From Paragorgia papillata (Eukaryota; Cnidaria; Anthozoa; Scleralcyonacea; Coralliidae), in assembly GCA_035771165.1 (NCBI GenBank), contig JAWNZC010000471.1:1765001-1829000 (forward strand): 64,000 nt of DNA. The letters are read 5' to 3'. How positions within the stretch are numbered: position 1 is the stretch's first letter; every line of letters starts with the position of its first letter. The notes under the pieces are model-generated. The model searched no databases, was not told where the DNA came from, and was given only the letters and a program-made list of their open reading frames with translations. A program made the translations under genes and the position numbers. This document shows positions 20,900 to 32,388 of this stretch, piece after piece.

Positions 20900-23800
20900 G
20901 TAAGTCTATTTTAAGGCATTCCCCAGACGGAAGAGTTGGGCCCTTTTTCACAAGGATCAGGTGCAGCCATGCAGGGGAAAAAATGTTAAGTAGACCACTC
21001 ATCAATCAAACATGTCCTCCTACCCTAGAATTACCAATAATCAGTAAGTGTGAAATGGCCTTGAATTACCAATAATTGGTAATTGTAGGTAATTCTCTGT
21101 CCCACATGCGGGATGTTAAACTAAATTGCATATAACTAAAAAAGATGTAGGGGTGTTGTGCTTGGGGTGTGAGAGGTGGGACTTTTTTTCCTGGAGGGTT
21201 GTGGTTAGGTTTAAGTCCAACAGGGGGTTGTGGTTAGGTTTAGGGTTTCCAGGGAGGTTGTGGTTAGGGTTAGGGTAAGGTTTAGAGGTTGGGGTCGAGG
21301 TTGGGGGTGGGGGGTTGAGAATTAGTTCTTTAAAATTAACAATTATTGTTAATTGTAGGCCATTGCACACTTACTGATTATTGGTAATTCTAGATGAGAG
21401 GTATGCTGTCAATCAAGGGGTACTCTGTGAGCAGAGCCTTCTTTTCCTTATTTCTTCGCTGAGAGAGGAAGAAAAGAAGGCTCTGCTGTTTCGTGACTGG
21501 TTTCCATTGCACATGCATGTCAGTTGCTTGGTTACAATCTCAAACCCAGTCCCAATCAGAGCAGAAAACAAAACAAGAACCGGTTAAACAGGTCTTAAAT
21601 GGGTTACTTCATCTTAGGGCGCTTTCCAATTGACAAGGTTAGACCGATCAGTCCGGTCAGAATGGACTTGCTTTTGATTAGGACCAAATTTTCCAGTCAG
21701 ACCATCCCAGGTCTCAAACGAATCGTGTTCCATTTAACCGGACTGATCGGTCTAACCGTGTAAATGGAAAGCCCCCTTAGAGCCTTCTTTTCTTCCTCTC
21801 TCTCAGTTAAGAAATATTAAGGAAAAGAAGGCTCTGCTCACCGGGTACCAAGGTGTGAATCACTCCTGAAAAGCATACAAGATTTTTTTTGATATTTTTT
21901 GGGTTTTTTTTTTAAATGCTTGGGGATTTTCTGAGATTTTTGTGGATTTTTTGAGATTTTTGGGATTCTTGGATTTTTAAATGTGTACAAGATTTTTGGG
22001 AGTGATTTGCCTCTTGATCATGATTCACAACTCTGCAGTTTTTGCTAATATACCCCTTGTCATTCTATTGGTGAATAAGATGGCTGGGTCAAGCGTTCAC
22101 TTGGGCTACTGGCAAAGTGTGGAGGTCTCCTCTGCAGAGGCTCTATACCATGCGACCAAAGGTGGAAGTGGGCTGAGGAAGATCAGATTGAAGGCTGAAT
22201 GTGGTGTGTACTTCACACTGGTGAACATATTTACAATTAAGACAGTTGTCAGCCACATCTGATCACTGTTAAACTACAAAGTCCACCAGTCTATTTCAGA
22301 ATCTACCAACAATGTGCACAAACACCCAGTGCTGTGAAAGTTACATAATTTTTGTAACTAGTTACAGTTACATCGTTAGAAAAGTAACTAGTTACCGATA
22401 AAAGTTACAATGAAAAGAAAGTAACTAGTTACAGTTACAAAGTTACTTCAAAAATGTTGTAACTAGTTACATTCCATTGTCCATGTTACTAGAATTAACA
22501 AAGAAATTACTAGTTTTTAGATACCAGTACCATAATTATGTTTTTACAGCTAAATGCCTAAATATAGTTGTCACTAAGCAGAAATAGTCAAATGTATACA
22601 TAATGTACCTTTATTATTATATCAAAACCATTTTTATCACGAAAGAATGACATCCTCAACTGAATATCAGTAACTATACTAGTCACATTTTTGAACCAAA
22701 TATTGTAACTAGTTCAAAAAGTAACTAGTTATAGTTACAGTTACTTCTTCAGAAAAAGTAACTAGTTTCAGTTACAGTTACTTAAAAATGTAACTAGTTA
22801 CTGTAACTAGTTACTTGTAACAAAGTTACTCACAGCACTGCAAACACCTTTATCAAAAGGCATTCAGCTGTTCAACTTTTTGTCCAACTCCAAAAGCTGA
22901 AGGAGCAAAGAACTTACAACATGCCTCATGGACTCGCTCATTAAACAGTAACAACTCACCAGAAGTATGAATAGTAGAGGAAGTAAAGAATGCAAAATCG
23001 TGACACCCAAAAAAAAAACCCAAGCCGAAACCTAGACTCGGTCTACCACAGATAGCCTGAGTAATTAGCCCTTCCAATATATTAAAAACATCTGCCCCCA
23101 CTGGACTTGGACACTGATTGTTCTCATGGGTGGCACCATGGGTTGCAATGGAGGTTTTTGGGGTGTGTTGATTCTAACCTATCTTTCCTTCACTCTATCT
23201 CAGGTCTTCCACGTGGCTACATGGTTTTGAAAGCCACATGGCACACAGGAAGTCCAACAGTGCTGTTCACAATTTCAAGCAACTTTGACTTGACTTCCAG
23301 TTGTGAACAGAAACCTGAGCTGGTCGAATTTTTGAAGCATTGGCAAGCATGGCTTGCAACCTCTTTTGATGAAATCTATGAGAAAAATACATTCTATCAG
23401 ATTCTTGTCACTAAATTTCTTAGTCTTTGGTGCACTCAAAGCTTCCCAGGTAAGTTTTGTAGTTAGTACATGTAACAGGGATGTTTTGTAATACTGTACC
23501 AATGTTAATTACTGTCATAATTATCATAATTATCATAATTATATCATAATTATTGTATACATGTATTGTATATATTGTGCATTGTATTGTAATACTACAA
23601 TACAATACAATACAATACAATTAAGAAATGGTTCATGGTTTGGCATGCTCCATCGAGTTATGGATGAACACCATTCAATACACCATCCATGGACAGTAAT
23701 GAGAATTTACACTTTTTATTTGGATTAATTTCATCTATTTTGGACGGGTTATTTTATAAAGGAAATAGAAAACTTTTTTTTCAGTGTTTCTATAGAGGTA

Positions 23801-25742
23801 TAGAAACACGAGTGGAACTTTGGGAGAACGAGGAATTACAGTGGGAACATGAGCCTGCATGGTGAGTGTTTCCACACTATTTTGAGTTCTTCCGAACTTC
23901 CACAAATAACTCTATAGGAACACGGAAAAAAATGTTTTTTATTTCCTTTATAAAATAACCCATCAAAAATAGATTAAATGTTAAAATTAATCCAAATAAA
24001 AAGCACAGATTCTCATTACTGTCCATGTATGGTGTATTGAATAGTGTTTGATGGTGTATAATGGTGTTTCTGCACAAATTTTAATTATGGTGTATTGTGT
24101 ATGGTGTATTGGATGGTGTAATCTATCCATGTTTTCCACAGAGTTATAGAAACACAGCTTTCAACCAATCACCGCTTTCGTTTTTCAAAATGTTATTTTA
24201 TAAATTGTATTAATTATAACATAGATGTAATATACCTGTAACAGCATTTCTGATTGGCTACCATGTGTGCTCCATTTAACAAATAGATTCCATTTTGCCG
24301 TTGTCTGTTCAGTTATAGATGCACAGATGACGTCACAATGTGGTAAGAACAAAAAAGTGGCCCACGAGATGCAGTCGAGTGGGTCACTGATGTTCTTACC
24401 ACATTGTGACGTCTTCTGTGCATCTATAACTGAACAGACAACAAAAAAATGGAATCTATTTGTTTTATACAATAAAATTTAAAAGGTCTTTGTCGAAACT
24501 CTTGCCGGATTTTGGGGCATGAAGAAGGAAAAAAAGCAAGTCAGCTGACGTGATCTGACGTGACCATATGTCTGTCCTCCAATAGATCATGGGCAACAAC
24601 CAATGAAAACACGCATAGCAACCAGGGTATTGTATAAAACTCGATGGAGCATGGCAATTTCAAATGTAATGAGAAACTCATTTTTAATAAGTGAAATAGA
24701 TATTGTTTTCCATTGTTTTGTGTCTGATTCTGATTCTCTTTTATAAAAGAAATGGGTCATGGTTTGGTGTGCTCACAGATGCACTTGGAAAGTTGGGAGA
24801 CCTCTAAAAAATCTTACACTTTTTTCATGCTCTCCCAATTTCCTGTATGCATCGATAACTCACTAGAGCACACCAAACCATGAACCATTTTTTTAATAAT
24901 TGTGTTTCCTGTATGTATTGTATTGTATTGTATTATTAAAGCAAGTATTGTGAAGTAATGTTTAAAATCTTTTTTTTATTACCTTACTTTCTGTCCATAT
25001 GTTTGCTTTTTAGTCTTCTTAGTTTTCATGCATGCCTTACAGTAGCATTGCTCTCCGAACATGGCTATAAAGCCATTGCTTGTACTACAATTTTAACTCA
25101 GATGACCAAGTCTTTTGAACAGTCACAAGCTTTGTAATAAAAAAATAATATAAGCAAGCTTCATAATAAAAGAAGAAAATAAGAAAATAAAACATGCATG
25201 CAGTACTGTACATTGTATTTTAAATTAAGGTGTTTGTCTTCTTAGATTGTCAACAACTATTCACCATGAAAATCAATGCAAAATGTTGTGGTCAACTTTC
25301 TCAACAGCACGAAGTTGCAATACATGAACTAGTTGCCTCCTTGGAAAAACAACCTCTTTTTCAAATTGTGGAAGAGTCTCTAAGATCAGGAGAATATGCT
25401 GTTTCTAGTTGTTGGGATAATCTTGTTAGTGTTCCACCGACGAATAACCAATTGTGCTGTCCTTGGAAGATAGATAATGAGGAAGCCATATCTTTCAAGT
25501 TTCCAGATATGAAGCTTGCCCATCTTGTTACAATGGTTCTTCTTTCTTGGCCTTACAAGAATTCACACTCCCTCGAGGTTTCTGAAGCTAGTACGTTTAT
25601 CACACACAGTACTGTGTCTGCACAATATATCGACCACGAGGTCTCAGGGGCTACTCAGAGCCTTCAGTCTGAAGTTGAACTTCTAAAGGCCCAGCTTTCA
25701 ACCATCTTTTCTTACTACCACACAATGGGCAGTTCTTTCTGA
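20170..25742 (+). CDS. PCS: Phytochelatin synthase (glutathione gamma-glutamylcysteinyltransferase), 3 exons
   Basis: Exons 20170-20899, 23204-23449 and 25246-25742 join in phase to give 490 residues and a TGA stop. The enzyme is a cytosolic papain-fold transpeptidase that builds phytochelatins from glutathione for Cd/Zn/As detoxification. The catalytic triad is visible: Cys91 in EEPAYCGL, His198 in GDGHFSP and Asp216 in FDVARF, with the His-Asp spacing of 18 seen in plant PCS. Pfam-type N-domain spans about residues 42-255. The C-terminal part is less conserved but holds several Cys, including CC pairs. The first in-frame ATG is used; Met37 (20278, within AACATGGCCG) gives an N-terminus closer to plant enzymes and may be the real start. 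Introns are 2304 and 1796 bp and full of MITEs. Confidence 0.95.
21025..21393. mobile_element. MITE in PCS intron 1 with telomere-like core
   Basis: Inverted ends CTAGAATTACCAATAATCAG and complement. The core (21160-21320) is a G-rich degenerate repeat of GGTTGTGGTTAGG and GGTTAGGGTTAGGG. Confidence 0.7.
21429..21839. mobile_element. MITE with GAGCAGAGCC termini, carrying a nested MITE
   Basis: Second copy of the 18592-18890 family, interrupted by the element at 21617-21776. Confidence 0.8.
21617..21776. mobile_element. Nested 160-bp MITE, TTA duplication
   Basis: Termini GGGCGCTTTCC/GGAAAGCCCCC with subterminal GGTTAGACCGATCAGTCCGG inverted repeats, flanked by TTA at 21614-21616 and 21777-21779. 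Confidence 0.75.
22262..23060 (-). repeat. Second copy of the element at window start
   Basis: Reverse complement of about 122-323 and the following ~30 bp. On the minus strand an open frame (23101-22853) ends in the AFGVGQKVEQL peptide. The copy is split by the hAT-like MITE at 22327-22840. Outside this shared core the two loci diverge. Confidence 0.55.
22327..22840. mobile_element. hAT-type MITE with 8-bp target duplication
   Basis: A 514-bp element with termini CAGTGCTGTGA/TCACAGCACTG, flanked by CAAACACC at 22319-22326 and 22841-22848. The interior is dominated by GTAACTAGTTAC palindromes. The 8-bp duplication and CAGTG ends are typical of hAT elements. Confidence 0.88.
23204..23449 (+). 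CDS. PCS: PCS exon 2
   Basis: Acceptor CTATCTCAG before 23204, donor CCAG|GTAAGT at 23450. Encodes residues 245-325, starting LPRGYMVLK, which matches the T-G-x-x-R-G-[FY]-M end of the PCS catalytic domain. Confidence 0.93.
23545..23622. repeat. (ACAAT)n and related short repeats in PCS intron 2
   Basis: Runs of TATTGTA and then ACAATACAATACAATACAAT. Another TATTG run sits at 24915-24940. Confidence 0.7.
23626..24061. repeat. Long imperfect palindrome in PCS intron 2
   Basis: Arms about 23660-23800 and 23905-24061 are inverted copies; both contain TGGACAGTAATGAGAAT and TTTTATAAAGGAAATA or complement. The palindrome is bordered on the left by TTTGGCATGCTCCATCGAG, whose complement recurs at 24640. 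Confidence 0.75.
24279..24464. mobile_element. Near-perfect palindromic MITE of coral-like family
   Basis: Arms of about 85 bp start ACAAATAGATTCCATTTTG and include TTCAGTTATAGATGCACAGA and TGACGTCACAATGTGGTAAG. TTA flanks both sides. I recall similar sequences as abundant repeats in scleractinian corals; that is memory, not a search. Confidence 0.75.
24755..24893. repeat. Foldback in PCS intron 2
   Basis: Inverted arms with GGTCATGGTTTGGTGTGCTC and its complement, about 85 bp apart. Confidence 0.7.
25246..25742 (+). CDS. PCS: PCS exon 3, C-terminal, with stop
   Basis: Acceptor TTCTTAG before 25246. Encodes residues 327-490 of the variable PCS C-terminal domain, which in other species modulates metal response. 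Cys pairs occur at AKCCGQ and LCCPW. TGA at 25740-25742. No canonical AATAAA is seen just downstream. Confidence 0.9.
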
Positions 25743-26172
25743 TTTTTAATTTGTAAAAAGGCTTTAATTGAGTAAAGAAATATAGAAACTGCAAGAAAAA
25801 TAGTTGTTAGACATTATAGTTACATGTTTTAAATAATATTGAATAATATTTAAGTCTTAAGAAATAGAAAATGCATGCATTTCAATATATAGCCTGATAC
25901 AAATATGAAAGTGAGTACTGTAAAACATAAATGTTTTAAAATTCTTTGAATCTCACTTGAGTGTTTACATCAGGTAATATAAACACTGGACGACACTCAG
26001 TGATTATACATTTTTTCTTATGAAATAAGTACTATCACAACTGTGTTTGTATAGCTTGATATAAACATGTTAACTGACCAATCACAGCATATGTAAGATG
26101 TAAACTATTTTATAATAAGACATACAGAACTGTAGGAACTACAGAACTATTAAAGTAGAACATTATTAAAGT
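25743..26172. other. PCS 3' flank, no further gene
   Basis: AT-rich sequence with AATAATAT motifs that could serve as a weak polyadenylation region. Nothing else seen. Confidence 0.4.
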
Positions 26173-26335
26173 ATAGACACTTCCCAAGTTTGCTTCAATG
26201 CCAACGAAACAATGGTTCCAAGTCGAGGTTGGCAATGAAATTGTAATGCATTTACTGTTTGTTAACTTTCATACCCAACCTCAATTTCAAGCCATTGTTC
26301 GTGCTTACTGAAGCAAATTCAGCAAGTGTCTATTA
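26173..26335. repeat. Foldback downstream of PCS
   Basis: Inverted arms with AGACACTTCCCAAGTTTGCT on the left and the complement of AGACACTTGCTGAATTTGCT on the right. Confidence 0.6.
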
Positions 26336-26387
26336 AAATTAAAATTGACAAAACAGACAGTAAATTACATTGACGCAAAATATTGTG

Positions 26388-26850
26388 ATTTCCCCCCTGC
26401 CCTGTGCCATCCCATGCAGTCCTGCCCTCCCCTCCCACTCTTGCCCTCCCTCCCACTCTTGCCCTCCCCTCCCACTCTTGCCCTCCCCTCCCACTCTTGC
26501 CCTCCCTCCATCCTAGCTTGCTTCCACCTTTCCTCCCCCTTCTTCCATTCTTCACTTCCTCCTTCTTCCCTTCCTCTCACTTCCTCCTTCCCTTCCTCTC
26601 ACTTCCTCCTTCCCTCTCACTCTCCTTTCTGCTCTCCACCAATCTTGACTCACTTCCAGTCTTCCTCTTTCCACACCCTTTCTCTCTCCAGTCTTTCCAG
26701 TTTCTTCCTCCCACCCTCCTCCACCCTATCTGCCTTCACCTTGATTACCACCTTTCCTCCTTTCACTCTCAACTTCTGCTGTCACTCCCTCCATTCCCCC
26801 TCCACTCTTTACCTCCATTCTCTCCCTCTTACCTCTACTCCCTTTGGCAC
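26388..26850. repeat. Polypyrimidine tract / CCCTCCCACTCTTG minisatellite
   Basis: A 460-bp strand-biased C/T tract. The left part repeats CCCTCCCCTCCCACTCTTG four to five times. Long Pro/Ser/Leu open frames are compositional artefacts. A C-run of about 17 follows at 26968-26984. Confidence 0.8.
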
Positions 26851-27073
26851 AGGTCAAAGTGCAAGCACTTGACAAGCAATTGATAAGCACCGCAACAACA
26901 TCGGAATTCAATCGTGGACGTAAATAACCGACGAACCAAAACATGACCTTTTGAATGATTGAATATCTCCCCCCCCCCCCCCCGTTGATAAATATTGTTG
27001 ATAAATCATAAATGTTAATGTTTTTCGTCTCGTTCCCACCACACTAAAACAGTCTGTATCGTGTTGTCAACAG

Positions 27074-27227
27074 GAAAGAAGTGTCGATCTTCCTCAAATT
27101 AGAAACCACAGAATTTGTCTAGATGAAGACTATACGTCGGACACTACAACTTCGGGAAGCTGTTTTCCTGTAAACGGGACGTTCGTTTTAAATTTGAAGT
27201 TGACGGAAGAAGCAAAATATGTTTCTG
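27074..27227 (+). CDS. Candidate coding exon, unidentified
   Basis: A 154-nt stretch open for 51 codons, between TTGTCAACAG and a G|GTATGG donor. Its translation is non-repetitive and acidic in the middle (LDEDYTSD). I do not recognise it, and no partner exon was found before the CaMKK start. It could be an alternative 5' exon, a fragment of another gene, or chance. Confidence 0.25.
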
Positions 27228-28447
27228 GTATGGTTAATAACTTTTTATGTATTAGAGAAATTTAATAAAGTACTCTTTGTTTTGTTTAATAAACTCGATG
27301 TTCCCGTAGAGATGAGAGCTTTAATATTGCCGCCTTCGTTTTCGTTGGCGTAGCAACTCGGTATCTTGGAACAACCGCATTTTCAAGTACCCATGTTATA
27401 AAGTACGTACACGTTTTTGTGTTTACTGCGTGTTTTTGTTGTCAAATGCTTCTATAATTTCTATTCGTTTCATATAGTTACAATTCTATAATTGTATTCG
27501 TAAATATGAATGACTCACGTATAACTGTTTAATACGAAAAACATTCTCTATAAGACTATAAATATATTTCCTTTAATAAAGGATTCTGACTATAAGGCCA
27601 CATAAAATATTAATTATTTGATTCTTATCCGTACATATTTTTGAACATGTCAAGAAGGTTGAAATTATATTTTATATTAAAATATAATTTTTTAATATTT
27701 TATATCGACAGATATATAGTGCATAAAATTTTGAAATTGGGTAGGGAATTGCAGCTGGTGTATATATCAATGTATGTTCTTAGAAAAATTCTGAGTTCCC
27801 AAAATTTCCTTCTGAGTACAGCTCGAAGAACATTCACACCTAATAATTCTCATATTCAAGCTAGCATTATCACATTCTAACGTGCTCCCTTGGGTGAATT
27901 TGTGACAATATTGAGCATCAAAGGCACAAGAATAGGTTTAATAGGGGGTCTGTGTATTCCCCTTGGACAATTTTGAGATGCATGTAGAGTCTCGGTAATG
28001 TCATCTCCTGCTTTTTGAGGAGACTGTGGTTTTTGACATTCTGAGGGGTAATTTATGATTTTTTGGGCACCTAGTTTGGGTATATATATTTGGGTTTAGT
28101 TAGGGATGACTAGGATATATTTGTTTTGTTTTGAGATGGCTGGGAGTGGGACATGTGTGTTACAGAAAGATTAGTGGCTGGGTGAAGAAAAGTAGGTTGT
28201 GAGAGGAGGCTGAGGACAACAGATTAAGTCAGGAGATAAAGAGAGGAACATGATAGAGCATGTTTTGAAAAGGGGGATCCACAATGGAGAGAGAAGTGAA
28301 GGAAACTGCTAACTGAGCCATTGCCGAACCCATTCATAAGCAGGCAAATTGGCTGTAAATTAAAACAAATGTGTTTTTATTTGTATGTTTATAGTAAATT
28401 TCACCCCTTGACTCGCAATAGCAAATTTTCCAAAACATTCTCTCATC
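27228..28447. other. Gene-free stretch
   Basis: AT-rich in the left half, then unique-looking sequence with many stops in all frames. No repeat structure recognised. Confidence 0.4.
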
Positions 28448-28667
28448 TAACGTTAGAAATACTGCCGAAACAGAGAACGTAGGAGTCTAACGTTTCAAGG
28501 GAAGGCCCTTCATCAACGTTTTGAGTGAAGGTCCTTCTCTTTGATGAAGGGCCTTCCCTTGAAACGTTGAGACTCCTACGTTCTCTGTTTCGGCAGTATT
28601 TCTAACCTTACTATATTTCGATTGTTGTTTCTACACTGCCTACGCAGCACGCTACTTTTAATTAACC
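28448..28667. repeat. Foldback element with AACGTTTCAAGGGAAGG arms
   Basis: Divergent member of the 2112-2311 family, with the same right-hand tail ACACTGCCTACGCAGCACG. Confidence 0.75.
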
Positions 28668-28869
28668 TTAATTATAGTCTGCTATATAAAACTCTACTTT
28701 GATTCTATTTTTGTTGTGATGCTTGTTTGTTTTTGTTTTTATCTAGTTAGAGTCAGGAAATTGAAAGATGAATAATAATAATAGGAGGTGGATTATTTTA
28801 AATAACAAGTCTGAAAAGAGAAGCTTATTTTGAAACATTAACGATGGGAGCAGGTAGGCCATCAAACTT

Positions 28870-29290
28870 CAGTGCATTTGCACTAGTGGACTTCTGCCTT
28901 GTACCCAGGCATCTTGGGGGGAGGGGTTGCATAAACTTTATTTCCCAACTTCCCATGCCCTCTTCTCATCAGCTCCTTTTTCAATCTCGTTCCCAGAGCC
29001 CACGTTCCCCACCCGGGAAACAAGAGACTCTGGGATAATCCATTTCACATCGATATTTCATTGGCTGATGAACATGATTACTCTTCTTCTGGATAACAAG
29101 AATCCTGTGATGACGTGAACAGATTATCCCAGAGCCTCTCGTTTCCCACCCGCTGGGTAAGGGGAATGTGGGCTCTGGGAACGAGGTTGCTCCTTTATTA
29201 AAGGAGCTGATGGGAAGTTGGGAGATGCAAGCTCCAATCTCATCACTTCCCTTTCCAATTGTTCCTGGGTACAGGGCATTAGTGGACTTA
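28870..29290. repeat. Foldback containing a nested MITE
   Basis: Outer arms (about 28880-28980 and 29192-29290) are inverted copies sharing CCCAACTTCCCAT and GTACCCAGG motifs. Confidence 0.6.
28982..29189. mobile_element. MITE with CTCGTTCCCAGAGCCCAC ends
   Basis: A 208-bp element with inverted ends and a second internal inverted pair around AACAAGAGACTCTGGGATAA. CTCCTTTT/CTCCTTTA flanks may be an 8-bp target duplication. A related end occurs at about 17647. Confidence 0.65.
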
Positions 29291-29736
29291 CACTATAGAT
29301 TTGGACTGAGACTGAACTGGCAGACTTACCAGTCAACGTTGACTCGTACCCAGTCACCTCTGGAAATATTTGAGGTTTGCGGTGCCTGATGGGAATGTTC
29401 ACGCATGGGTTTCGTCATTCCCACAATGTACTGTCAAAATTTCCTAACCTCATATTTCCCATTGTCCCTGCAAACTCCCCCCCTCCACCCCTCTATTAAT
29501 TTAACAACTGGATACATGTGCCACAAGTCAGCAGTCAATGGAGGTCAAAAATTGAATATAAAAAAGTAACTTTCTTCAGATCCAGTTTAAATCCAGTTTC
29601 AGTCTGTTGGTGTCAACACACCTATATTGACTGCTTCTAGTTCTAGATTAATTGTAATATTGTTGAATCTTGAAACTTATAGTTGCCCCTCCTTCAAGGT
29701 ACATGTAATATATGGAAAATTCCTCCTCCCTGAAAG

Positions 29737-30160
29737 TAATGGTAAATTTTCTCCCCCACTAAAGTAGTGGTAAATTTTCTCCCCAACTAAAGTAGTGGTA
29801 AATTTTCTCCCCCATTAAAGTAATGGTAAATTTTCTCCCCCACTAAAGTAATGGTAAATTTTCTCCCCCATTAAAGTAATGGTAAATGTTCTCCCCCCAC
29901 TAAAGTAATGGTAAATTTTCTCCCCCATTAAAGTAATGGTAAATTTTCTCCCCCACTAAAGTAATGGTAAATTTTCTCCCCCATTAAAGTAATGGTAAAT
30001 TTTCTCCCCCACTAAAGTAATGGTAAATTTTCTCCCCCATTAAAGTAATGGTAAATGTTCTCCCCCACTAATGGTTAATTTTCTCCCTCACTAAAGTAAT
30101 GGTAAATTTTCTCCCCCACTAATGGTAAATTTTCTCCCCCACTAAAGTAATGGTAAATTT
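29737..30160. repeat. 28-bp minisatellite, about 15 copies
   Basis: Unit TAAAGTAATGGTAAATTTTC followed by TCCCCCAC or TCCCCCAT. The C/T variant at the unit end partly alternates. Confidence 0.9.
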
Positions 30161-30494
30161 GAGATGTCTTTGAAAATCCATGAAAGTAGTGGCCTCCAAT
30201 ATTGTATTTAATCCAAAAATAACAGGGGCACTATTTTATTGATTCTATGGTACCTGTAACAACTATATCATTTCATAAATTGTCCCCAAAGTGACACTGA
30301 TCTTTAAAATTTACCTTTATTTTTTAGTAAATTCTTGTTCTGGGAAAAGCCATGCACAGAAGTAAGATTTTAAAATATTTTTTCTTCTTAATCTAACGCT
30401 GGCTATGCTTACTTAGGGTGTTTCCTTTGATGAGTAAAATTATCTGGTGTTAGAAAGAATAAAATAAAACTAAAGCAATGCATTCTTAATGACT

Positions 30495-30600
30495 GAGTAT
30501 GAGTAGAGTAGAGTCGAGTTGAGTTGAGTTGAGTTGAGTTGAGTTGAGTTGAGTTGAGTTGAGTTGAGTTGAGTTGAGTTGAGTTGAGTAGAGTCCAGCC
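30495..30600. repeat. (GAGTT)n microsatellite
   Basis: About 15 uninterrupted GAGTT units, bordered by GAGTAGAGTC variants. Confidence 0.95.
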
Positions 30601-30616
30601 AAGTTGACTAAGAGTA

Positions 30617-30991
30617 GAGTAGAGTGCGTTTGCAACAGGCCAGTAGCAAGGCTGTTAACAGGATGCGTTTGTAACAGGCCAGTAGCAAGGCTGTTAACAG
30701 GATGCGTTTGTAATAATGCTGTTCATTCAACAAGCTGCTACGACCTTGTTAGAATCAGCCTGTTATTGAACAAGATGTTAATAGTTGCAGCATGGTAACA
30801 GGTTGTTGGAACAACTTGTCACAGGTCTGTTGGAGTCATCAACCTTGTCACAAGTTGTCAACAACCTGTTACAGACTTGTCAACAATCTGTGTCAGCCAG
30901 TGCGAACACATATGGCGGTGAAAGCCTGTCGGAACAGCCTGTAAGAACTTGTTTGCAGGTTTGTAACAGCTTGCGCGTTTTTACGTGTGTA
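30617..30991. mobile_element. AACAAGTTGTT-rich MITE, left end lost
   Basis: Right terminus TTTTTACGTGTGTA matches the elements at 34700-35183 and 43349-43701. The left part opens with two direct repeats of CAGTAGCAAGGCTGTTAACA. Confidence 0.6.
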
Positions 30992-31105
30992 GAGTACAGT
31001 AGAGTACATTGGGCTGCATTAAAGTGCCAAAGAATAGAGTTGAGTTGCCTAAGAGTGAATTCGATTAGAGTGGAGTGGAGTAAAGTGTTATGTGCATTGA
31101 CTGAG

Positions 31106-31635
31106 CAGGGCTGTAAATTACTGTCGGACATCGGACAATGTCCGACCAAATTTGGCAAATGTCAGAACAAAACTAAATTGTCATCGGACATAGTGTCCGT
31201 GCAAGTAAAATATATTGTCTGATCAAGAAATTCGGCTTTATGATGTTGAAAGAGAAACTTTTTTTGAGAGAAAAATTCCGATTTCCTTTCGTAATTCTAT
31301 CGGCTAGATTGAGCATGTTTGAATTTTAAATCTTCCGTAACTGAATCGGTCTTCTGAGAGAAACTGATAGTATTTAATTACTCTGGTACCAAGGAGTTAA
31401 TTAAAACAATGTATAAGTATAACACACGCGCGCGACGCTAAACAGACGAGTCAGACGACTGCCACGGAAACGGGCTTTATATCATGAACTCAGAACTGTA
31501 TTCTGAAGAATTATATGTCCAACAAAATGTAGTGATAATGGTTTTATGTCCGAACAAATTTTAGTAATGTCTGACCAAAATTGGAAATGGATCAGACACA
31601 TGTCCTGTCAAGAAAAAAAATTATTTGCAGCCCTG
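31106..31635 (+). mobile_element. CAGGGCTG-ended element with CTGAG duplication
   Basis: A 530-bp element with ends CAGGGCTGTAAAT/ATTTGCAGCCCTG, flanked by CTGAG at 31101-31105 and 31636-31640. Near both ends GTCCGACC-type motifs occur. A second, inverted copy lies at 35950-36418. Confidence 0.8.
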
Positions 31636-31820
31636 CTGAGGATAACACAGGACGTCAGGACTGTATTTGTTACATTGACGGTGCAATCAGAGGAGGAGAA
31701 ATTGTGAACAATGAATCCTTGAGCGGCGGAAATACGAGCGTCTGCACGCCTATGCCTGGGGGCTTAGAAATGTTTTCTGAGTATTTGAGCTTGACGAACG
31801 TCTGTTATACATTGTACCAA

Positions 31821-32312
31821 AATAGAGGTGGCTAATCCGATCCGAATCCGATCCGATCGGATTCGGACTATATAAACTTTTATCGTTCGGATCGGATCGG
31901 ATTTTGTTCTTTTTTTATCGGATCGGATTGGATTTTGTTGTTCTTTTCTCAGATCGGATCGAATCGGATTTGGCACTTTTTACCCGCATCAGATTCACTT
32001 TTGTCATTGTTTTTGTCACAAAATTAACAAATTCACTAGTTGTATGCACGTTGCACAACATATGAACGTTACTATTGCATAAGATCATTTAATATTGTAT
32101 AGTAGTTTTCTTAAATTTATTTGTTCATTGGTTTTCTTTTCGGAAAGTTTGTGCAACTATGGCAACATATATCCGGTGTTTTAATTTTTGCAGCTGTTTT
32201 CGGATATGATCGGATCGGACTACGATTTTTTGGCTTCGGATCGGATTCGGATTGACAGTTTTGGCAAACCCTCGGATTATAAGGTGTCAATCCGATCCGA
32301 CGCAAACCACTA
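31821..32312. mobile_element. GATCGGAT-rich MITE, hAT-like
   Basis: Arms consist of repeats of CGGATCGGATT on the inside of GTGGCTAATCCGATCC and its complement. GTACCAA flanks both ends (31814-31820, 32313-32319). Confidence 0.7.
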
Positions 32313-32388
32313 GTACCAAGCTTGCGCATGCAACTGTCACGTGACTGCCAACTTGCGAGGACTTGCGTTCTCGTTTGATTAGGGCTTA

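Noticed and set aside
26345..26883. Pro/Ser/Leu-rich frames downstream of PCS
   Set aside because: Strand-biased polypyrimidine tract; no family resemblance or start context.
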